Assembly: GCF_918797525.1 (NCBI RefSeq)
Contig: NZ_OU963893.1
Span: 3,596,001-3,660,000, forward strand
Length of the DNA: 64,000 nucleotides
Source of the DNA: an unidentified bacterial endosymbiont
GTDB lineage: Bacteria > Pseudomonadota > Gammaproteobacteria > Enterobacterales > Enterobacteriaceae
Direction of reading: 5' to 3'
The number at the start of each line of letters is the position of its first letter. Within the stretch, counting starts at the first letter, position 1. The notes below the pieces were generated by a model. It ran no database searches. It was not told where the DNA came from and saw only the letters and a program-made list of their open reading frames with translations. Made by a program: the position numbers and the translations under genes. Of this stretch, positions 7,005-14,621 are shown piece by piece.

Positions 7005-7567
7005 TGGGCGGCCTCCCGGCTATCTGCGAGCACTAAGCGCCCATCACAAAGCGCCTTGATGATTTCCTGATACTCCCACCCGAAGTACATGCTCTCGACG
7101 TAGACCCGCAGAGGAGGATAATCATGCTGCTTACGGCGAATGAAAGCCTCCGCTGCTTCACGGGTAAGATGAGCGTTGATGTTCTGCCACTCTTTACGAG
7201 TTCCGCAGACAGTGTGGCCGTCAAGGTCAGCCAGCACTTCCCACTGAGCGTCTTCGTCGAGATCGGTAAATGCTGTATCGCACTTGTCAATGCAGAAGGC
7301 GTTTAACTCTTCCTGCTGCTGTTCATCCAGATCGTCCCAATATTCTTGCGGGCTATCCCATTCGCAGTCTTCGACATGGACTATCTTCGATTCTCCGAAC
7401 TCCTCCGCCAAGCCATAAATGGTTGCCTGCTTCTGAACCATGAAAATTGGATCGGCGGTGGCATGACGATTAACCCCCTCGCCGCGATGGTGATACTTCA
7501 AACGCTCAATGAAATCTGCGAATGTTTCCGGCGTTAATTTCGCGCCGTCTGCGATAGAGTTGCTCAT
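7001..7567 (-). CDS. Conserved phage protein, acidic, unknown function
   Basis: A 188-residue, acidic protein. It has an N-terminal segment with LTPETFADFIERLKYHHRGE, a central patch rich in Asp, Glu, Trp and Gln (residues 68-110) and a C-terminal helix. Two CxxxC-like cysteines (FCIDKC) lie near residue 92. It overlaps both neighbours by four bases. Similar proteins are familiar from Salmonella and Enterobacter phages, but the role is not known to me. Confidence 0.65.
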   Translation of the reverse strand: MSNSIADGAKLTPETFADFIERLKYHHRGEGVNRHATADPIFMVQKQATIYGLAEEFGESKIVHVEDCEWDSPQEYWDDLDEQQQEELNAFCIDKCDTAFTDLDEDAQWEVLADLDGHTVCGTRKEWQNINAHLTREAAEAFIRRKQHDYPPLRVYVESMYFGWEYQEIIKALCDGRLVLADSREAAQ

Positions 7568-8064
7568 GACTGCACTCCTTTGCGAAGCTGGGCGGCGATG
7601 TCTTCGAGTACGCCATCAGCGAACGAGCGATCGAAATCCCCCTCCGGCGCATTAGCCATAAACTCTGTAGATGTGAGAATCATCCGCGCGATGTCAGCCG
7701 CGTTTTTCGCCGTGTCGTCGATAAAACCCGCATCCCATGCGGCCAGCATCCGGTTAGCAACAAAGTGAGCGCCTTCCTTGTGGGCCTGAGCCCGCACTCC
7801 AGCCAGAAAAGCGTCGGTCTCTGGGGTTTCCATTGAGCGATAAAGTGCAATGATATCGTCTGTTTCGCTCGGCTCTTCATGTGAGCAATTTGGACACACA
7901 GTAATGGATCCAGCGTGCTGCTCAATAAGCTCCTTCAGCTCCTCATTCTCCGCAGCCAGCGCAGCGGCTTCATTACGAACCTTACGTAGTTCCAGAACAG
8001 CAGCACGGAACTCGCGCTGTGACTCTGCAAGCTTCTGCTCTAACTCTTCATAACTCGGTTTCAT
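7564..8064 (-). CDS. Ead/Ea22-like coiled-coil protein
   Basis: A 166-residue protein. A coiled coil (residues 1-50, rich in Glu, Leu and Arg) is followed by VCPNCSHEEP, a single CxxC that could bind metal with a partner. The C-terminal domain has MANAPEGDFDRSFADGVLED. ATG at 8064 follows GGGGTGAG; the longer frame upstream lies inside the next gene. It overlaps that gene by four bases. Confidence 0.6.
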   Translation of the reverse strand: MKPSYEELEQKLAESQREFRAAVLELRKVRNEAAALAAENEELKELIEQHAGSITVCPNCSHEEPSETDDIIALYRSMETPETDAFLAGVRAQAHKEGAHFVANRMLAAWDAGFIDDTAKNAADIARMILTSTEFMANAPEGDFDRSFADGVLEDIAAQLRKGVQS

Positions 8065-8633
8065 GCTCTCACCCCGTATACGCTTAAAATTCGTTTCATC
8101 ACCGCACTGTTGCGGCACTCCTGGCAGATCACGTTCACCGAATCAGCACGACGGCCGGCTTTCTTTTTTGCCTGCGCCAGCGAATAAACGCGGTGACCTT
8201 TCGGACCTTCAAACTTCAGCTCACCAGAGTTGACCATCACCGAAATAACGCTGGAGATGCTCCGGTAACTGGTACCCATGGCTTCAGCAATTTGAGCTGC
8301 TCCCAGTTTGCTGCCATCACTCAGTACAGACGCGATCCGCACCGGATAGCTGTCATCGCTTACTCGTCGCGCTGCCGCACTGCTGAATGCGCCATTCATC
8401 GCCCGGTTTTTCAGATGGAGAGCGCCTGCGCCTTTTCGCCATTCCTGATAGTCAGCTTCACTGGAGAAGTAGCCGAAGCCCGCCATGCTGAAAATCAGAC
8501 CCAGACCGCGTAGTGCAGCGACTTCCCGATCGAGGCCCTTACCACTAATGCCAATCACCACAATGAGGTCAGCGCGCTTAACAGGCTGGTTAGCGGCCAC
8601 GTAATCAACGATGCGTTGTTTTAAGCTATCCAT
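8061..8633 (-). CDS. Phage DNA-binding protein with helix-turn-helix domains
   Basis: A 190-residue protein beginning at an ATG at 8633, one base after the P gene stop. Residues 1-60 look like a winged helix (RIVDYVAANQPVKRADLIVV). Residues 110-165 look like a second one (KLGAAQIAEAMGTSYRSISS). The C-terminus has CQECRNSAVMKRIL. Its place right after P matches the position of ren in lambda, but the sequence is not Ren. A regulatory or replication accessory role is inferred. Confidence 0.6.
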   Translation of the reverse strand: MDSLKQRIVDYVAANQPVKRADLIVVIGISGKGLDREVAALRGLGLIFSMAGFGYFSSEADYQEWRKGAGALHLKNRAMNGAFSSAAARRVSDDSYPVRIASVLSDGSKLGAAQIAEAMGTSYRSISSVISVMVNSGELKFEGPKGHRVYSLAQAKKKAGRRADSVNVICQECRNSAVMKRILSVYGVRA

Positions 8634-8634
8634 C

Positions 8635-9324
8635 TCACACCATCCCGTTCGACTTGTTGCGGTTGTACTTCGCCTGGAGTAACTGGATCGGCGTCGGCCC
8701 GTGCTGGGCAGCCGGCGCCGCAATTGCCCGGCGTACCGGCGGCACTGGCTTACCCTCAGTGACACGCTTCTCCCACATATCCAGCAGATCACCCGCCTCG
8801 CGTGCCAGCTCACCATGAGTCAACTGGCGCTCTGTGCTGCGGTGGCGCAGTTCGACGCAGATGTGGTACATGACCGGCTGCGACCAGGGGTATTGTTCGC
8901 TGGAAGTGAACTCGAACGAACGGTTACGCCAGTCCCAGTATTCGGCGATCACCTGGTCAACGGTGATACCCAGCGCCCCGCCGCTCTGCTTGCACCATGC
9001 GACGAACTGGCCCGGCGATGGCAGGAATGGGCGCTCCTGGCGGCGGGCAATGCGCATGCCGGCATCGACCTGGGCCATTGAGTGGATCCCGTTCTCCTGG
9101 AACGCCAGCAGCCACTGACGGCGGAATTCGTTCAGGTCGTCCTGGCTACGGAAGTTCGCCATGCTGGCCGGGAATGCGGCGCGCAGCTCGTTGAACAGCT
9201 TGTTGAATACCTGCGCAACCTGCTCGACCGGCGCGCGCTCCTGGTAATGCTCTGGCAGGTTATGGGCCATGCGGCTCATCTGCTCGCGGTCGTGGTTACG
9301 CATCTGCTCTGCAAGAGATTTCAT
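8635..9324 (-). CDS. P: Replication protein P (helicase loader)
   Basis: A 229-residue lambda P-family protein (LPSPGQFVAWCK and FRRQWLLAFQENGI are family hallmarks). P recruits host DnaB helicase and delivers it to the O-origin complex. It overlaps O by four bases (ATGA). Lambda P is 233 residues, so this is full length. The C-terminal 40 residues are basic and proline-rich. Confidence 0.92.
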   Translation of the reverse strand: MKSLAEQMRNHDREQMSRMAHNLPEHYQERAPVEQVAQVFNKLFNELRAAFPASMANFRSQDDLNEFRRQWLLAFQENGIHSMAQVDAGMRIARRQERPFLPSPGQFVAWCKQSGGALGITVDQVIAEYWDWRNRSFEFTSSEQYPWSQPVMYHICVELRHRSTERQLTHGELAREAGDLLDMWEKRVTEGKPVPPVRRAIAAPAAQHGPTPIQLLQAKYNRNKSNGMV

Positions 9325-10229
9325 CGGATCACCCCGTAGGCCCAGTCAGTGTTGTTGAAGTCCAGGTCTGGCTTAGCGGCGCGCTGCTCGCCACCAGCAT
9401 TGCGCTGCATCGTCAGCTTGTCCCACTGCTTGCGCAGGCTTTCAGGGCTGAGGATGTTGGTCTGCCAGAAGTGGTGTTTGCTGGCCCAGTCGTACAGCGC
9501 GCAGATGTCCTGGTGCGACCGGTTATCAATCTGGCGCATCAGGCGAACGGTGTTAGACCAGGAGGTTATGTCCGGGGCTTTGCAGGTTGGGTTAATCAGC
9601 TTTACCCTGGCAGATATCCATTGGGCGGTTTTTTGGTCTTCAGCCGATCCCCACTTCGCACCGGATGGTGTGTAGACTGCAGCTTCAGGATGAGCTGATA
9701 AAAATTTCTTCAGACGTGCGTCGGAGGATTCGTCAGAATTCCCGGACGAAGATCTTTTAATACTGTTCTTGTTCTTGTATTGGGTGTCTACCGTTTTCGG
9801 GAAGGTTATTCCTGATTTCGGGAAGGATTTTCCCGTTTTCGGGAATTTTCTTCCCGTTTCCGGTTTGTCTAAAATCCAGGCTGAAAGGTCAGTATTTACA
9901 CCGACAATTTTCATCATTCCTTGCTTCTGAGAGAAGATGATTTTGCGCTCAGCGAGTGACTTAAGAGCGTCGGAAACATGGGTATCACTCAGGCCCGTAA
10001 GCTCTGCGATTACCGTATTCGTAACGCGGTCCTGTTTCTTGTTCCAGCCGTAGGTAAGCCAGATCACCGCCTCGAAACACTGCCATTCCCGACCTGACAA
10101 TCTCAGGCGAGGCTTAAGCTGCTGGATCTCGTTAGCGACTTTGGTATACCCGTTCGACAGGTCGGCCATACGACCTCCCGTTTTTTCGGTATTGGTTGGG
10201 AAATTGATAATTTCAGCAGTATTTGACAT
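9321..10229 (-). CDS. O: Replication initiation protein O
   Basis: A 302-residue protein of the lambda O type. The N-terminal winged-helix domain (residues 20-110, with LSGREWQCFEAVIWLTYGWN) binds the iterons. A spacer at about 128-160 is encoded by the iterons themselves and has a seven-residue repeat (FPKTGKS-like). The C-terminal domain interacts with P. ATG at 10229 follows CGGGAG; an upstream extension of nine codons has no ribosome site. Lambda O is 299 residues. Confidence 0.9.
   Translation of the reverse strand: MSNTAEIINFPTNTEKTGGRMADLSNGYTKVANEIQQLKPRLRLSGREWQCFEAVIWLTYGWNKKQDRVTNTVIAELTGLSDTHVSDALKSLAERKIIFSQKQGMMKIVGVNTDLSAWILDKPETGRKFPKTGKSFPKSGITFPKTVDTQYKNKNSIKRSSSGNSDESSDARLKKFLSAHPEAAVYTPSGAKWGSAEDQKTAQWISARVKLINPTCKAPDITSWSNTVRLMRQIDNRSHQDICALYDWASKHHFWQTNILSPESLRKQWDKLTMQRNAGGEQRAAKPDLDFNNTDWAYGVIR
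9789..9863. repeat. Replication origin iterons inside O
   Basis: Four imperfect direct repeats with a 21-base period, each built around the palindromic core TTCCCG(n)CGGGAA. Because the period is seven codons they also encode the repeated Phe-Pro-Lys segments of O. On the minus strand an A-rich stretch follows (9735-9780), as beside the lambda iterons. Position, period and symmetry fit the lambdoid ori. Confidence 0.8.
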
Positions 10230-10262
10230 ACTTACTCCCGTTACTTGGCGTAACACAGTGTG

Positions 10263-10577
10263 TTAGAAATCCATACTGATCTGGTCTGAGCGCTCTGTTA
10301 CCGCAGGGCGCTTTTTCTTTCCCAATCCCCTTTCCTCCAGCAAGTCAGCCAGCCCAACCACAACACGAGATATGTCGTCGTCAGTAATGGCGTAACCAAT
10401 GAATTCCAGAAGCGCAGCCATGCGAGGGATGTAATGCTTCTTCCATTGAGTGACCGATGACTTGTTCACTCCGAGATGCTCAGCGACCTGAGTGGTACCG
10501 AGAATCGCGATTCGGTTGAGGATCCAGCTCTCAATTTTTCGAGCGCTGGTCTTGTTGCGTGTTGTTAAGTCTTCCAT
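10263..10577 (-). CDS. cII: Transcriptional activator CII
   Basis: A 104-residue CII-family protein with the helix-turn-helix GTTQVAEHLGVNKSSVTQWK (residues 27-46) and conserved IPRMAALLEFIGY. CII activates the establishment promoter of cI and the int promoter and so favours lysogeny. ATG at 10577 follows AAGGA. It is in the usual place between cro and O. Lambda CII is 97 residues. Confidence 0.92.
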   Translation of the reverse strand: MEDLTTRNKTSARKIESWILNRIAILGTTQVAEHLGVNKSSVTQWKKHYIPRMAALLEFIGYAITDDDISRVVVGLADLLEERGLGKKKRPAVTERSDQISMDF

Positions 10578-10606
10578 TAGTTAAAATCCTTAATAAGTTG
10601 TTGAGT

Positions 10607-10655
10607 CGGCTGATTACTCAGCCGGTTTAATTGGGTTCCAGATTGTTAAAGAGCG
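10607..10655 (-). promoter_or_regulatory. nutR-like site (boxA and boxB)
   Basis: Read on the minus strand, boxA-like CGCTCTTTAACAAT (10655-10642) is followed 17 bases later by a perfect seven-pair hairpin CGGCTGA/TCAGCCG with a GTAA tetraloop (10624-10607). GNRA-type loops are the hallmark of N-bound boxB. It lies between cro and cII, where nutR is expected. Confidence 0.7.
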
Positions 10656-10662
10656 GTGGTGC

Positions 10663-10851
10663 TTACGGGGATTTGCTGTGCGGGAACGGCTTAATCTCTT
10701 CAGCCTTAATCTTCCCGCCTGGCAGTTTTTTGATAAAAATCTGACGCCCAACCCTAATTGCCTTGCTGATTGCCGTCTGGTGTACACCGATAGCGTCAGC
10801 TGCTTTGGCCTGGCCGACTTCGCCAACAAACTCAGCTAAAGAAATCTTCAT
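10663..10851 (-). CDS. cro: Cro repressor
   Basis: A 62-residue Cro-type protein (VGQAKAADAIGVHQTAISKA is the helix-turn-helix, residues 13-32). Cro represses PRM and then the early promoters during lytic growth. ATG at 10851 follows AAGGAG at seven bases. First gene of the early right operon, next to the OR cluster. Confidence 0.93.
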   Translation of the reverse strand: MKISLAEFVGEVGQAKAADAIGVHQTAISKAIRVGRQIFIKKLPGGKIKAEEIKPFPHSKSP

Positions 10852-10881
10852 GTGGTTGCTCCTTTGAGTGCATAAGCAAAC

Positions 10882-10943
10882 AATACCATAAGTATTACAT
10901 AAAGCAATACCTGCGGTATTTTTAAAATATGAGATTTGGTATT
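10882..10943. promoter_or_regulatory. OR-like operator cluster with PR and PRM
   Basis: Three 15-base sites: AATACCATAAGTATT (10882-10896), AATACCTGCGGTATT (10906-10920) and the weaker ATGAGATTTGGTATT (10929-10943). Centres are 24 and 23 bases apart. A PR promoter with TTGCTT and TATTGT reads towards cro. The cI ATG at 10955 has no ribosome site, and a TAATAT at 10943-10948 sits seven bases before it. This fits a leaderless PRM transcript as in lambda. Confidence 0.85.
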
Positions 10944-10954
10944 AATATTTGAAA

Positions 10955-11665
10955 ATGGAAAAGAAAAAGATTCTCACCCCTGCTCAAGTGGCTGATTCAC
11001 AGCGCCTCAAAGCCATTTACGAAGCGAAGAAGAAAGAGCTGGGTATTACTCAGCAATCCATTGCGGATGCGCTGGACATATCCCAGGGTGCTGTCGGCCA
11101 CTACTTGAATGGAAGGAATGCTTTAAATACATCTGTAGCATCTGTATTTGCCCGGGTTCTCAGGGTTAGCGTATCTGATTTCAGTCCGACTTTAGCGAAA
11201 GACATCTCAGATATGAGTTCGGTAGCATCCGAAAATACTTCTTTCGCCGGACATTATTCCACGGGATCAAAGTATCCAGTATTAAGCAGGGTTCAGGCTG
11301 GCGCGTGGTGTGAGGCTGTTGAGCCATACACTCTGAAAGATATCGACTTGTGGCTTGAGTCTGATGCTCACATTCAGGGTGAGGCTTTCTGGCTACAGGT
11401 GGATGGTGACTCAATGACTGCGCCGGCAGGACTGAGCATTCCTGAGGGTACATTCGTTCTTTTTGATATGGGCCGCGAGGCGATAAGCGGCAGTCTGGTG
11501 ATAGCAAAGCTATCCGATTCGAACGAGGCGACGTTTAAAAAATTGGTGATCGATGGGGCGCAGAAGTACCTGAAGGGGCTGAACCCGCAGTGGCCTCTTG
11601 TGCCAGTGAATGATAGCTGTCGAATTATCGGTGTTGCTGTAGAGACGAAGCTGCGGCTGGTTTAA
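10955..11665 (+). CDS. cI: CI repressor (S24 autocleaving)
   Basis: A 236-residue lambda CI-type repressor. The N-terminal helix-turn-helix lies at about residues 31-54 (ITQQSIADALDISQGAVGHY). A linker follows, then the C-terminal S24 domain with the catalytic serine in GDSMTAP. The cleavage site is probably the Ala-Gly in RVQAGAW. CI binds OR and OL and keeps the prophage silent; RecA-stimulated self-cleavage would induce it. ATG at 10955 is preferred over a TTG two codons upstream; neither has a ribosome site. Confidence 0.94.
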   Translation: MEKKKILTPAQVADSQRLKAIYEAKKKELGITQQSIADALDISQGAVGHYLNGRNALNTSVASVFARVLRVSVSDFSPTLAKDISDMSSVASENTSFAGHYSTGSKYPVLSRVQAGAWCEAVEPYTLKDIDLWLESDAHIQGEAFWLQVDGDSMTAPAGLSIPEGTFVLFDMGREAISGSLVIAKLSDSNEATFKKLVIDGAQKYLKGLNPQWPLVPVNDSCRIIGVAVETKLRLV

Positions 11666-11718
11666 GGGCTGAAACAGGCTTTTGATAGCGGAAAGGCGTA
11701 CATCAGGGAGCATAGGTT

Positions 11719-12456
11719 TTGCAAAATAATTATCTGCCCGTTACGGCCTATACAAGACGAATGAATGATGGGATGACACAGCCTTTCCTATGCACTTGTC
11801 AGGATGGGTTCGCTTACATAGTCAAGGGAAGGCCAAAACTACGTCAAAGGGAGCTTGTGGCTGAATACGTCTCAGCTTATCTTGCAAAAAAGATTGGTCT
11901 AACATGCCCTGATTTTTGTATTGTGGAAGTTGGTCAAGAGATTATCGAATTCATGCCGGATCTGCGTGGGGAGCTTTCGCCCGGGCCAGCATTTGCCACA
12001 AGATTCGTCGAGAATGCATCAACGATTAACATTCAGCAGGCTCGTAATGCAGTTAACCTACAAGATCAAAAAAAGATTTACTTCTTTGATAGATGGATAA
12101 AAAACGCTGACAGATCCCTTACAGTAATTGGGGGAAACGTAAATATAATTTTCGACACAGTCAATAATAGGCATTTCCTGATTGACCACAATCTGGCCTT
12201 CGCTCACGATACAACTAATGATGAGTATGATGTCCATGTATACTCTCCAAAATGTAGAGACTGGGTCTATGACATAATCGATGAGCCTGAGCTTATGGAT
12301 CTAGCAAATGATGCCATTGACACTTTAGGAGAGGCGTTCAATCAGATACCTGATGAGTGGTTTTTATCTGATGAAGAACGCGAACGTTTGCAGAGTGAGA
12401 TCATGGCCTGCCTAAGCAGGGTAAGAAGCAAAGAATTTTGGAGTAACATCACATGA
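11719..12456 (+). CDS. HipA-like kinase (HipA_2 type) in rex position
   Basis: A 245-residue protein of the small HipA-family kinase group. The conserved features visible are a possible nucleotide-binding Lys36 (AYIVKG), a catalytic-loop-like FDRWIKNADR (Asp124, Asn129, Asp131), GGNVNIIFD (Asn140/142) and LIDHNLAF (Asp156). It starts with TTG at 11719 behind GGGAG; an ATG 14 codons later would remove the conserved N-terminal strand. It lies 53 bases after cI with no terminator between, so PRM probably drives it in the lysogen, as with rexAB. It overlaps the next gene by four bases. AT-rich compared with the phage core. Substrate unknown. Confidence 0.75.
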   Translation: MQNNYLPVTAYTRRMNDGMTQPFLCTCQDGFAYIVKGRPKLRQRELVAEYVSAYLAKKIGLTCPDFCIVEVGQEIIEFMPDLRGELSPGPAFATRFVENASTINIQQARNAVNLQDQKKIYFFDRWIKNADRSLTVIGGNVNIIFDTVNNRHFLIDHNLAFAHDTTNDEYDVHVYSPKCRDWVYDIIDEPELMDLANDAIDTLGEAFNQIPDEWFLSDEERERLQSEIMACLSRVRSKEFWSNIT

Positions 12457-13271
12457 CCACGCCATGCCTATACAGCATAATTAGATATGCGCCGTATGCT
12501 GAGACCGAGGAGTTTGCAAACATCGGTGTGGTTCTCTGCGCTCCAAAGTTAGGACAATTTCACTACCAGTTAACTCAAGGAAACAACGCCAGAGTAAAAA
12601 ATTTCTTCCAAGACGAGATAATCTTTCCGCATGCGAAAGATGCAATCGCAAGAGAAATGAAATTTGCTCAAGAGCAAAGCTGTCAGTTTTTGACGCCGGA
12701 AAAATTGGCTAATTTTTTCAATTACATGGTTGCTAAAAAAGAATCAATTGTTCATTTCAGCCCTGCCAGAGTCATAATGTCTGACCGACCGCAGGAAGTG
12801 ACATCTGAGCTGTTCAATAAGTATGTAAATCACTCAGAAATAACAAAAGAATCTCGTGAGGCCATCCTTACTAGAGAGCTAAAAAATCGTTTCTCCCATT
12901 ATAACGACCTCAAGAATGCATTTAGAAAAGAAACGCTTGGCGGTGAATTGACACGGTTCTCTATACCCTTTGTGGCTCGGCAAGATGGAGAAATTCTATG
13001 CGCTATCAAACCACTGGCATTCACTCAAGATAAGCCAGAAAAAATGATGGAACACTGTGACTCTTGGACGGCAAAGGTTTTGCGTGCTGCCAGTGAGAAA
13101 ATTTTATCAGTCTCTAATGTTTTGTTTACGATAGATCCACCATCCAAACCAAGTGACGTGGAAGTAAAGGCGATGCGTGAGATTCGCAAGACTTTTGATG
13201 ATAAAGGAATACAGCATATAGAACACAAAGATGAGTCATCAATTATCAGCTTTGTCAGACAGGCTATCTAA
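12453..13271 (+). CDS. DUF3037 protein, partner of the HipA-like kinase
   Basis: A 272-residue protein with the N-terminal DUF3037 signature (YSIIRYAPYAETEEFANIGV, residues 7-26). A long helical C-terminal part follows. DUF3037 genes commonly pair with HipA_2-type kinase genes, and the ATGA overlap here means coupled translation. The function of the pair is not established to my knowledge; a toxin-antitoxin or phage-exclusion role is an inference from its rex-like position. The operon ends at a strong terminator six bases downstream. Confidence 0.75.
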   Translation: MTTPCLYSIIRYAPYAETEEFANIGVVLCAPKLGQFHYQLTQGNNARVKNFFQDEIIFPHAKDAIAREMKFAQEQSCQFLTPEKLANFFNYMVAKKESIVHFSPARVIMSDRPQEVTSELFNKYVNHSEITKESREAILTRELKNRFSHYNDLKNAFRKETLGGELTRFSIPFVARQDGEILCAIKPLAFTQDKPEKMMEHCDSWTAKVLRAASEKILSVSNVLFTIDPPSKPSDVEVKAMREIRKTFDDKGIQHIEHKDESSIISFVRQAI

Positions 13272-13276
13272 TCCAG

Positions 13277-13302
13277 CCCGGCCACCGCGCCGGGTTTTCT
13301 TT
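13277..13302 (+). terminator. Terminator of the cI / HipA-like / DUF3037 operon
   Basis: Six GC pairs CCCGGC/GCCGGG with a six-base loop, followed by TTTTCTTT. A strong rho-independent terminator for plus-strand transcription. Confidence 0.9.
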
Positions 13303-13416
13303 GCCTGCCGATCCCCATAACGACAGCACCCGCCCACCAGTATAAGCTATTGATAATTAACGGATACCGGATGATGCGGCGCCCACTTGCCCGCCAGCAG
13401 GTCACCACCACGATCC

Positions 13417-13620
13417 CTACTCTTTCGGCAAGCTCAGCACATCAATAGCCAGCTCTACAGCCAGATCCACATCATCCTCCTGCCATAGCACCTGAATCAT
13501 CTCTATCAGCGCCTCACGTGACGGCTCGCGCTGCTCTACCAGCACCTGCATGACCGCCAAACCCAGCACCTCAACCACCTGCGGGTGCATCTCCGCGAAA
13601 AATCTATCTTCATACGACAT
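13417..13620 (-). CDS. Small acidic phage protein next to OL
   Basis: A 67-residue acidic helical protein (FFAEMHPQVVEVLGLAVM near the start). It is transcribed from the OL side towards the rex-like pair and is convergent with it. ATG at 13620 is preceded by GAGGACTGGGT, a plausible ribosome site. Unrecognised. Being outside the PL operon and next to OL, it could be expressed in the lysogen or be CI-controlled. Confidence 0.55.
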   Translation of the reverse strand: MSYEDRFFAEMHPQVVEVLGLAVMQVLVEQREPSREALIEMIQVLWQEDDVDLAVELAIDVLSLPKE

Positions 13621-13688
13621 ACCCAGTCCTCAATGATGTTTTTTTCAGCATATCACCGGCATTTACAAAAATAAAATCACTTCAATTT

Positions 13689-13758
13689 CATATTCTTAGT
13701 ATTAAACCATGATTTATTAATACTGGCGGTATTGCTAAATGTTAATACCTCTAGTATT
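13689..13758. promoter_or_regulatory. OL-like operator cluster
   Basis: AATACTGGCGGTATT (13719-13733) and AATACCTCTAGTATT (13744-13758) match the OR consensus AATACC(n)GTATT. A weaker CATATTCTTAGTATT lies at 13689-13703. Centre spacings are 25 and 30 bases. PL should start here and read to the right through the early genes. Confidence 0.8.
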
Positions 13759-14046
13759 TTTAATCCATCGAAACGAAACATCGACAGCTGAGCGAAGTTA
13801 GCCAGCGGCGGACAGCAAGTCGCCTGCTCATTAAGAATTCAGTCAAGCAGCAAATCACCCGGAGCGCTCCTGGCAAATTGAAATGGCGCCCAATGGGATT
13901 GAGGCAGGTGTGTAACGCGTGGCGGTTATAGCACACGAAGAGGACTCCGCACCGGAATGGTTTGCTGCTCAGTTCCCGAACATCGGGGAATCTTTATCAG
14001 CAGCTCTTTGCGAGGGGCTGACGATAAATGAATAGAAGTAGGTGGC
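13759..14046 (+). other. PL leader without a recognisable N gene
   Basis: No N-like arginine-rich frame is seen. The stretch has several GC-rich inverted repeats, for example GGCG(n)CGCC near 13813-13832 and the palindrome GGAGCGCTCC at 13861-13870. A 38-codon frame at 13919-14035 is open but unsupported. A structured antitermination RNA or a distant N analogue are both possible. Confidence 0.4.
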
Positions 14047-14080
14047 AAAAAATAGCGTCCGCACAGGTTAATGCGAACGC
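14047..14080 (-). terminator. Terminator of the zinc-ribbon gene
   Basis: Minus-strand RNA: stem of nine pairs (14072-14080 with 14055-14063, one G-U) followed by UAUUUUUU at 14047-14054. It lies downstream of the minus-strand zinc-ribbon gene and serves only it. Confidence 0.8.
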
Positions 14081-14117
14081 CAGTTAAGTGTTAAATCTGA
14101 TTACCTGTCTAAAACCA

Positions 14118-14336
14118 CTAAAACTTCCAGTCAATCCCTTTAAGTGAATTTCTGAGCATGTCATCAAGTTTGTTTTTAACAGGGTCTGTGGCCTTACTTA
14201 AAAAATCATCTTTAGTGATTTCTCGACCACAATCTTCGCAACTGACTCCTGTGAAGTATCTATCAAATTCATAATTTTCGAACTTATTGGACATCTCACT
14301 TCCACAGTCCGGGCACACGGTATGTAAGATTGGCAT
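14118..14336 (-). CDS. Zinc-ribbon protein, moron-like
   Basis: A 72-residue protein with two CxxC knuckles (CPDCGSE at residues 8-14, CEDCGRE near 33-39) that should bind one zinc ion, then a helical C-terminus. It is read against the PL operon and has its own terminator, so it is a self-contained unit. ATG at 14336 follows GGAT; another ATG four codons upstream lacks a ribosome site. It is AT-rich. No named family is recognised. Confidence 0.65.
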   Translation of the reverse strand: MPILHTVCPDCGSEMSNKFENYEFDRYFTGVSCEDCGREITKDDFLSKATDPVKNKLDDMLRNSLKGIDWKF

Positions 14337-14455
14337 AAAAATATCCATTTTATAAATATGGGTATTAAAAAGGTTAGACGAATTTTTGCTGTTGTGGAAT
14401 AGCAGGAAAGCGTCTGCCGGGCGTGGCTAAACATCCCGGCACTAATTCAAATTGA

Positions 14456-14478
14456 GGCTGCCTGATGGCGGCCTTTTT
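14456..14478 (+). terminator. Early leftward-operon terminator (tL-like)
   Basis: Stem GGCTGCC/GGCGGCC (one G-U) with a four-base loop, followed by TTTTTAA. It stands between PL and the first early genes, so expression beyond it would need antitermination. Confidence 0.7.
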
Positions 14479-14621
14479 AATACCTCATACCTCAGTCGCT
14501 TCACCGAGGCGGCTTAGTTATGACAACCGGCGGCAATCCACCGCCCATTGAAACACTGAATAAATGCGTTGAAGTCTTGTATTAACCGTTCGGCGGCGCG
14601 GCCTTAAGCGCGGAGATGATT

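Noticed and set aside
9795..9860. Iteron repeats as a possible CRISPR array
   Set aside because: Period of 21 bases with no spacers, inside the O coding region; it is the replication origin.
13919..14035. 38-codon frame starting with GTG in the PL leader
   Set aside because: Weak ribosome site, no recognisable family and no coupling to neighbours; could be chance.
14520..14585. 21-codon frame starting ATG before the first early gene
   Set aside because: Too short and without a good ribosome site.
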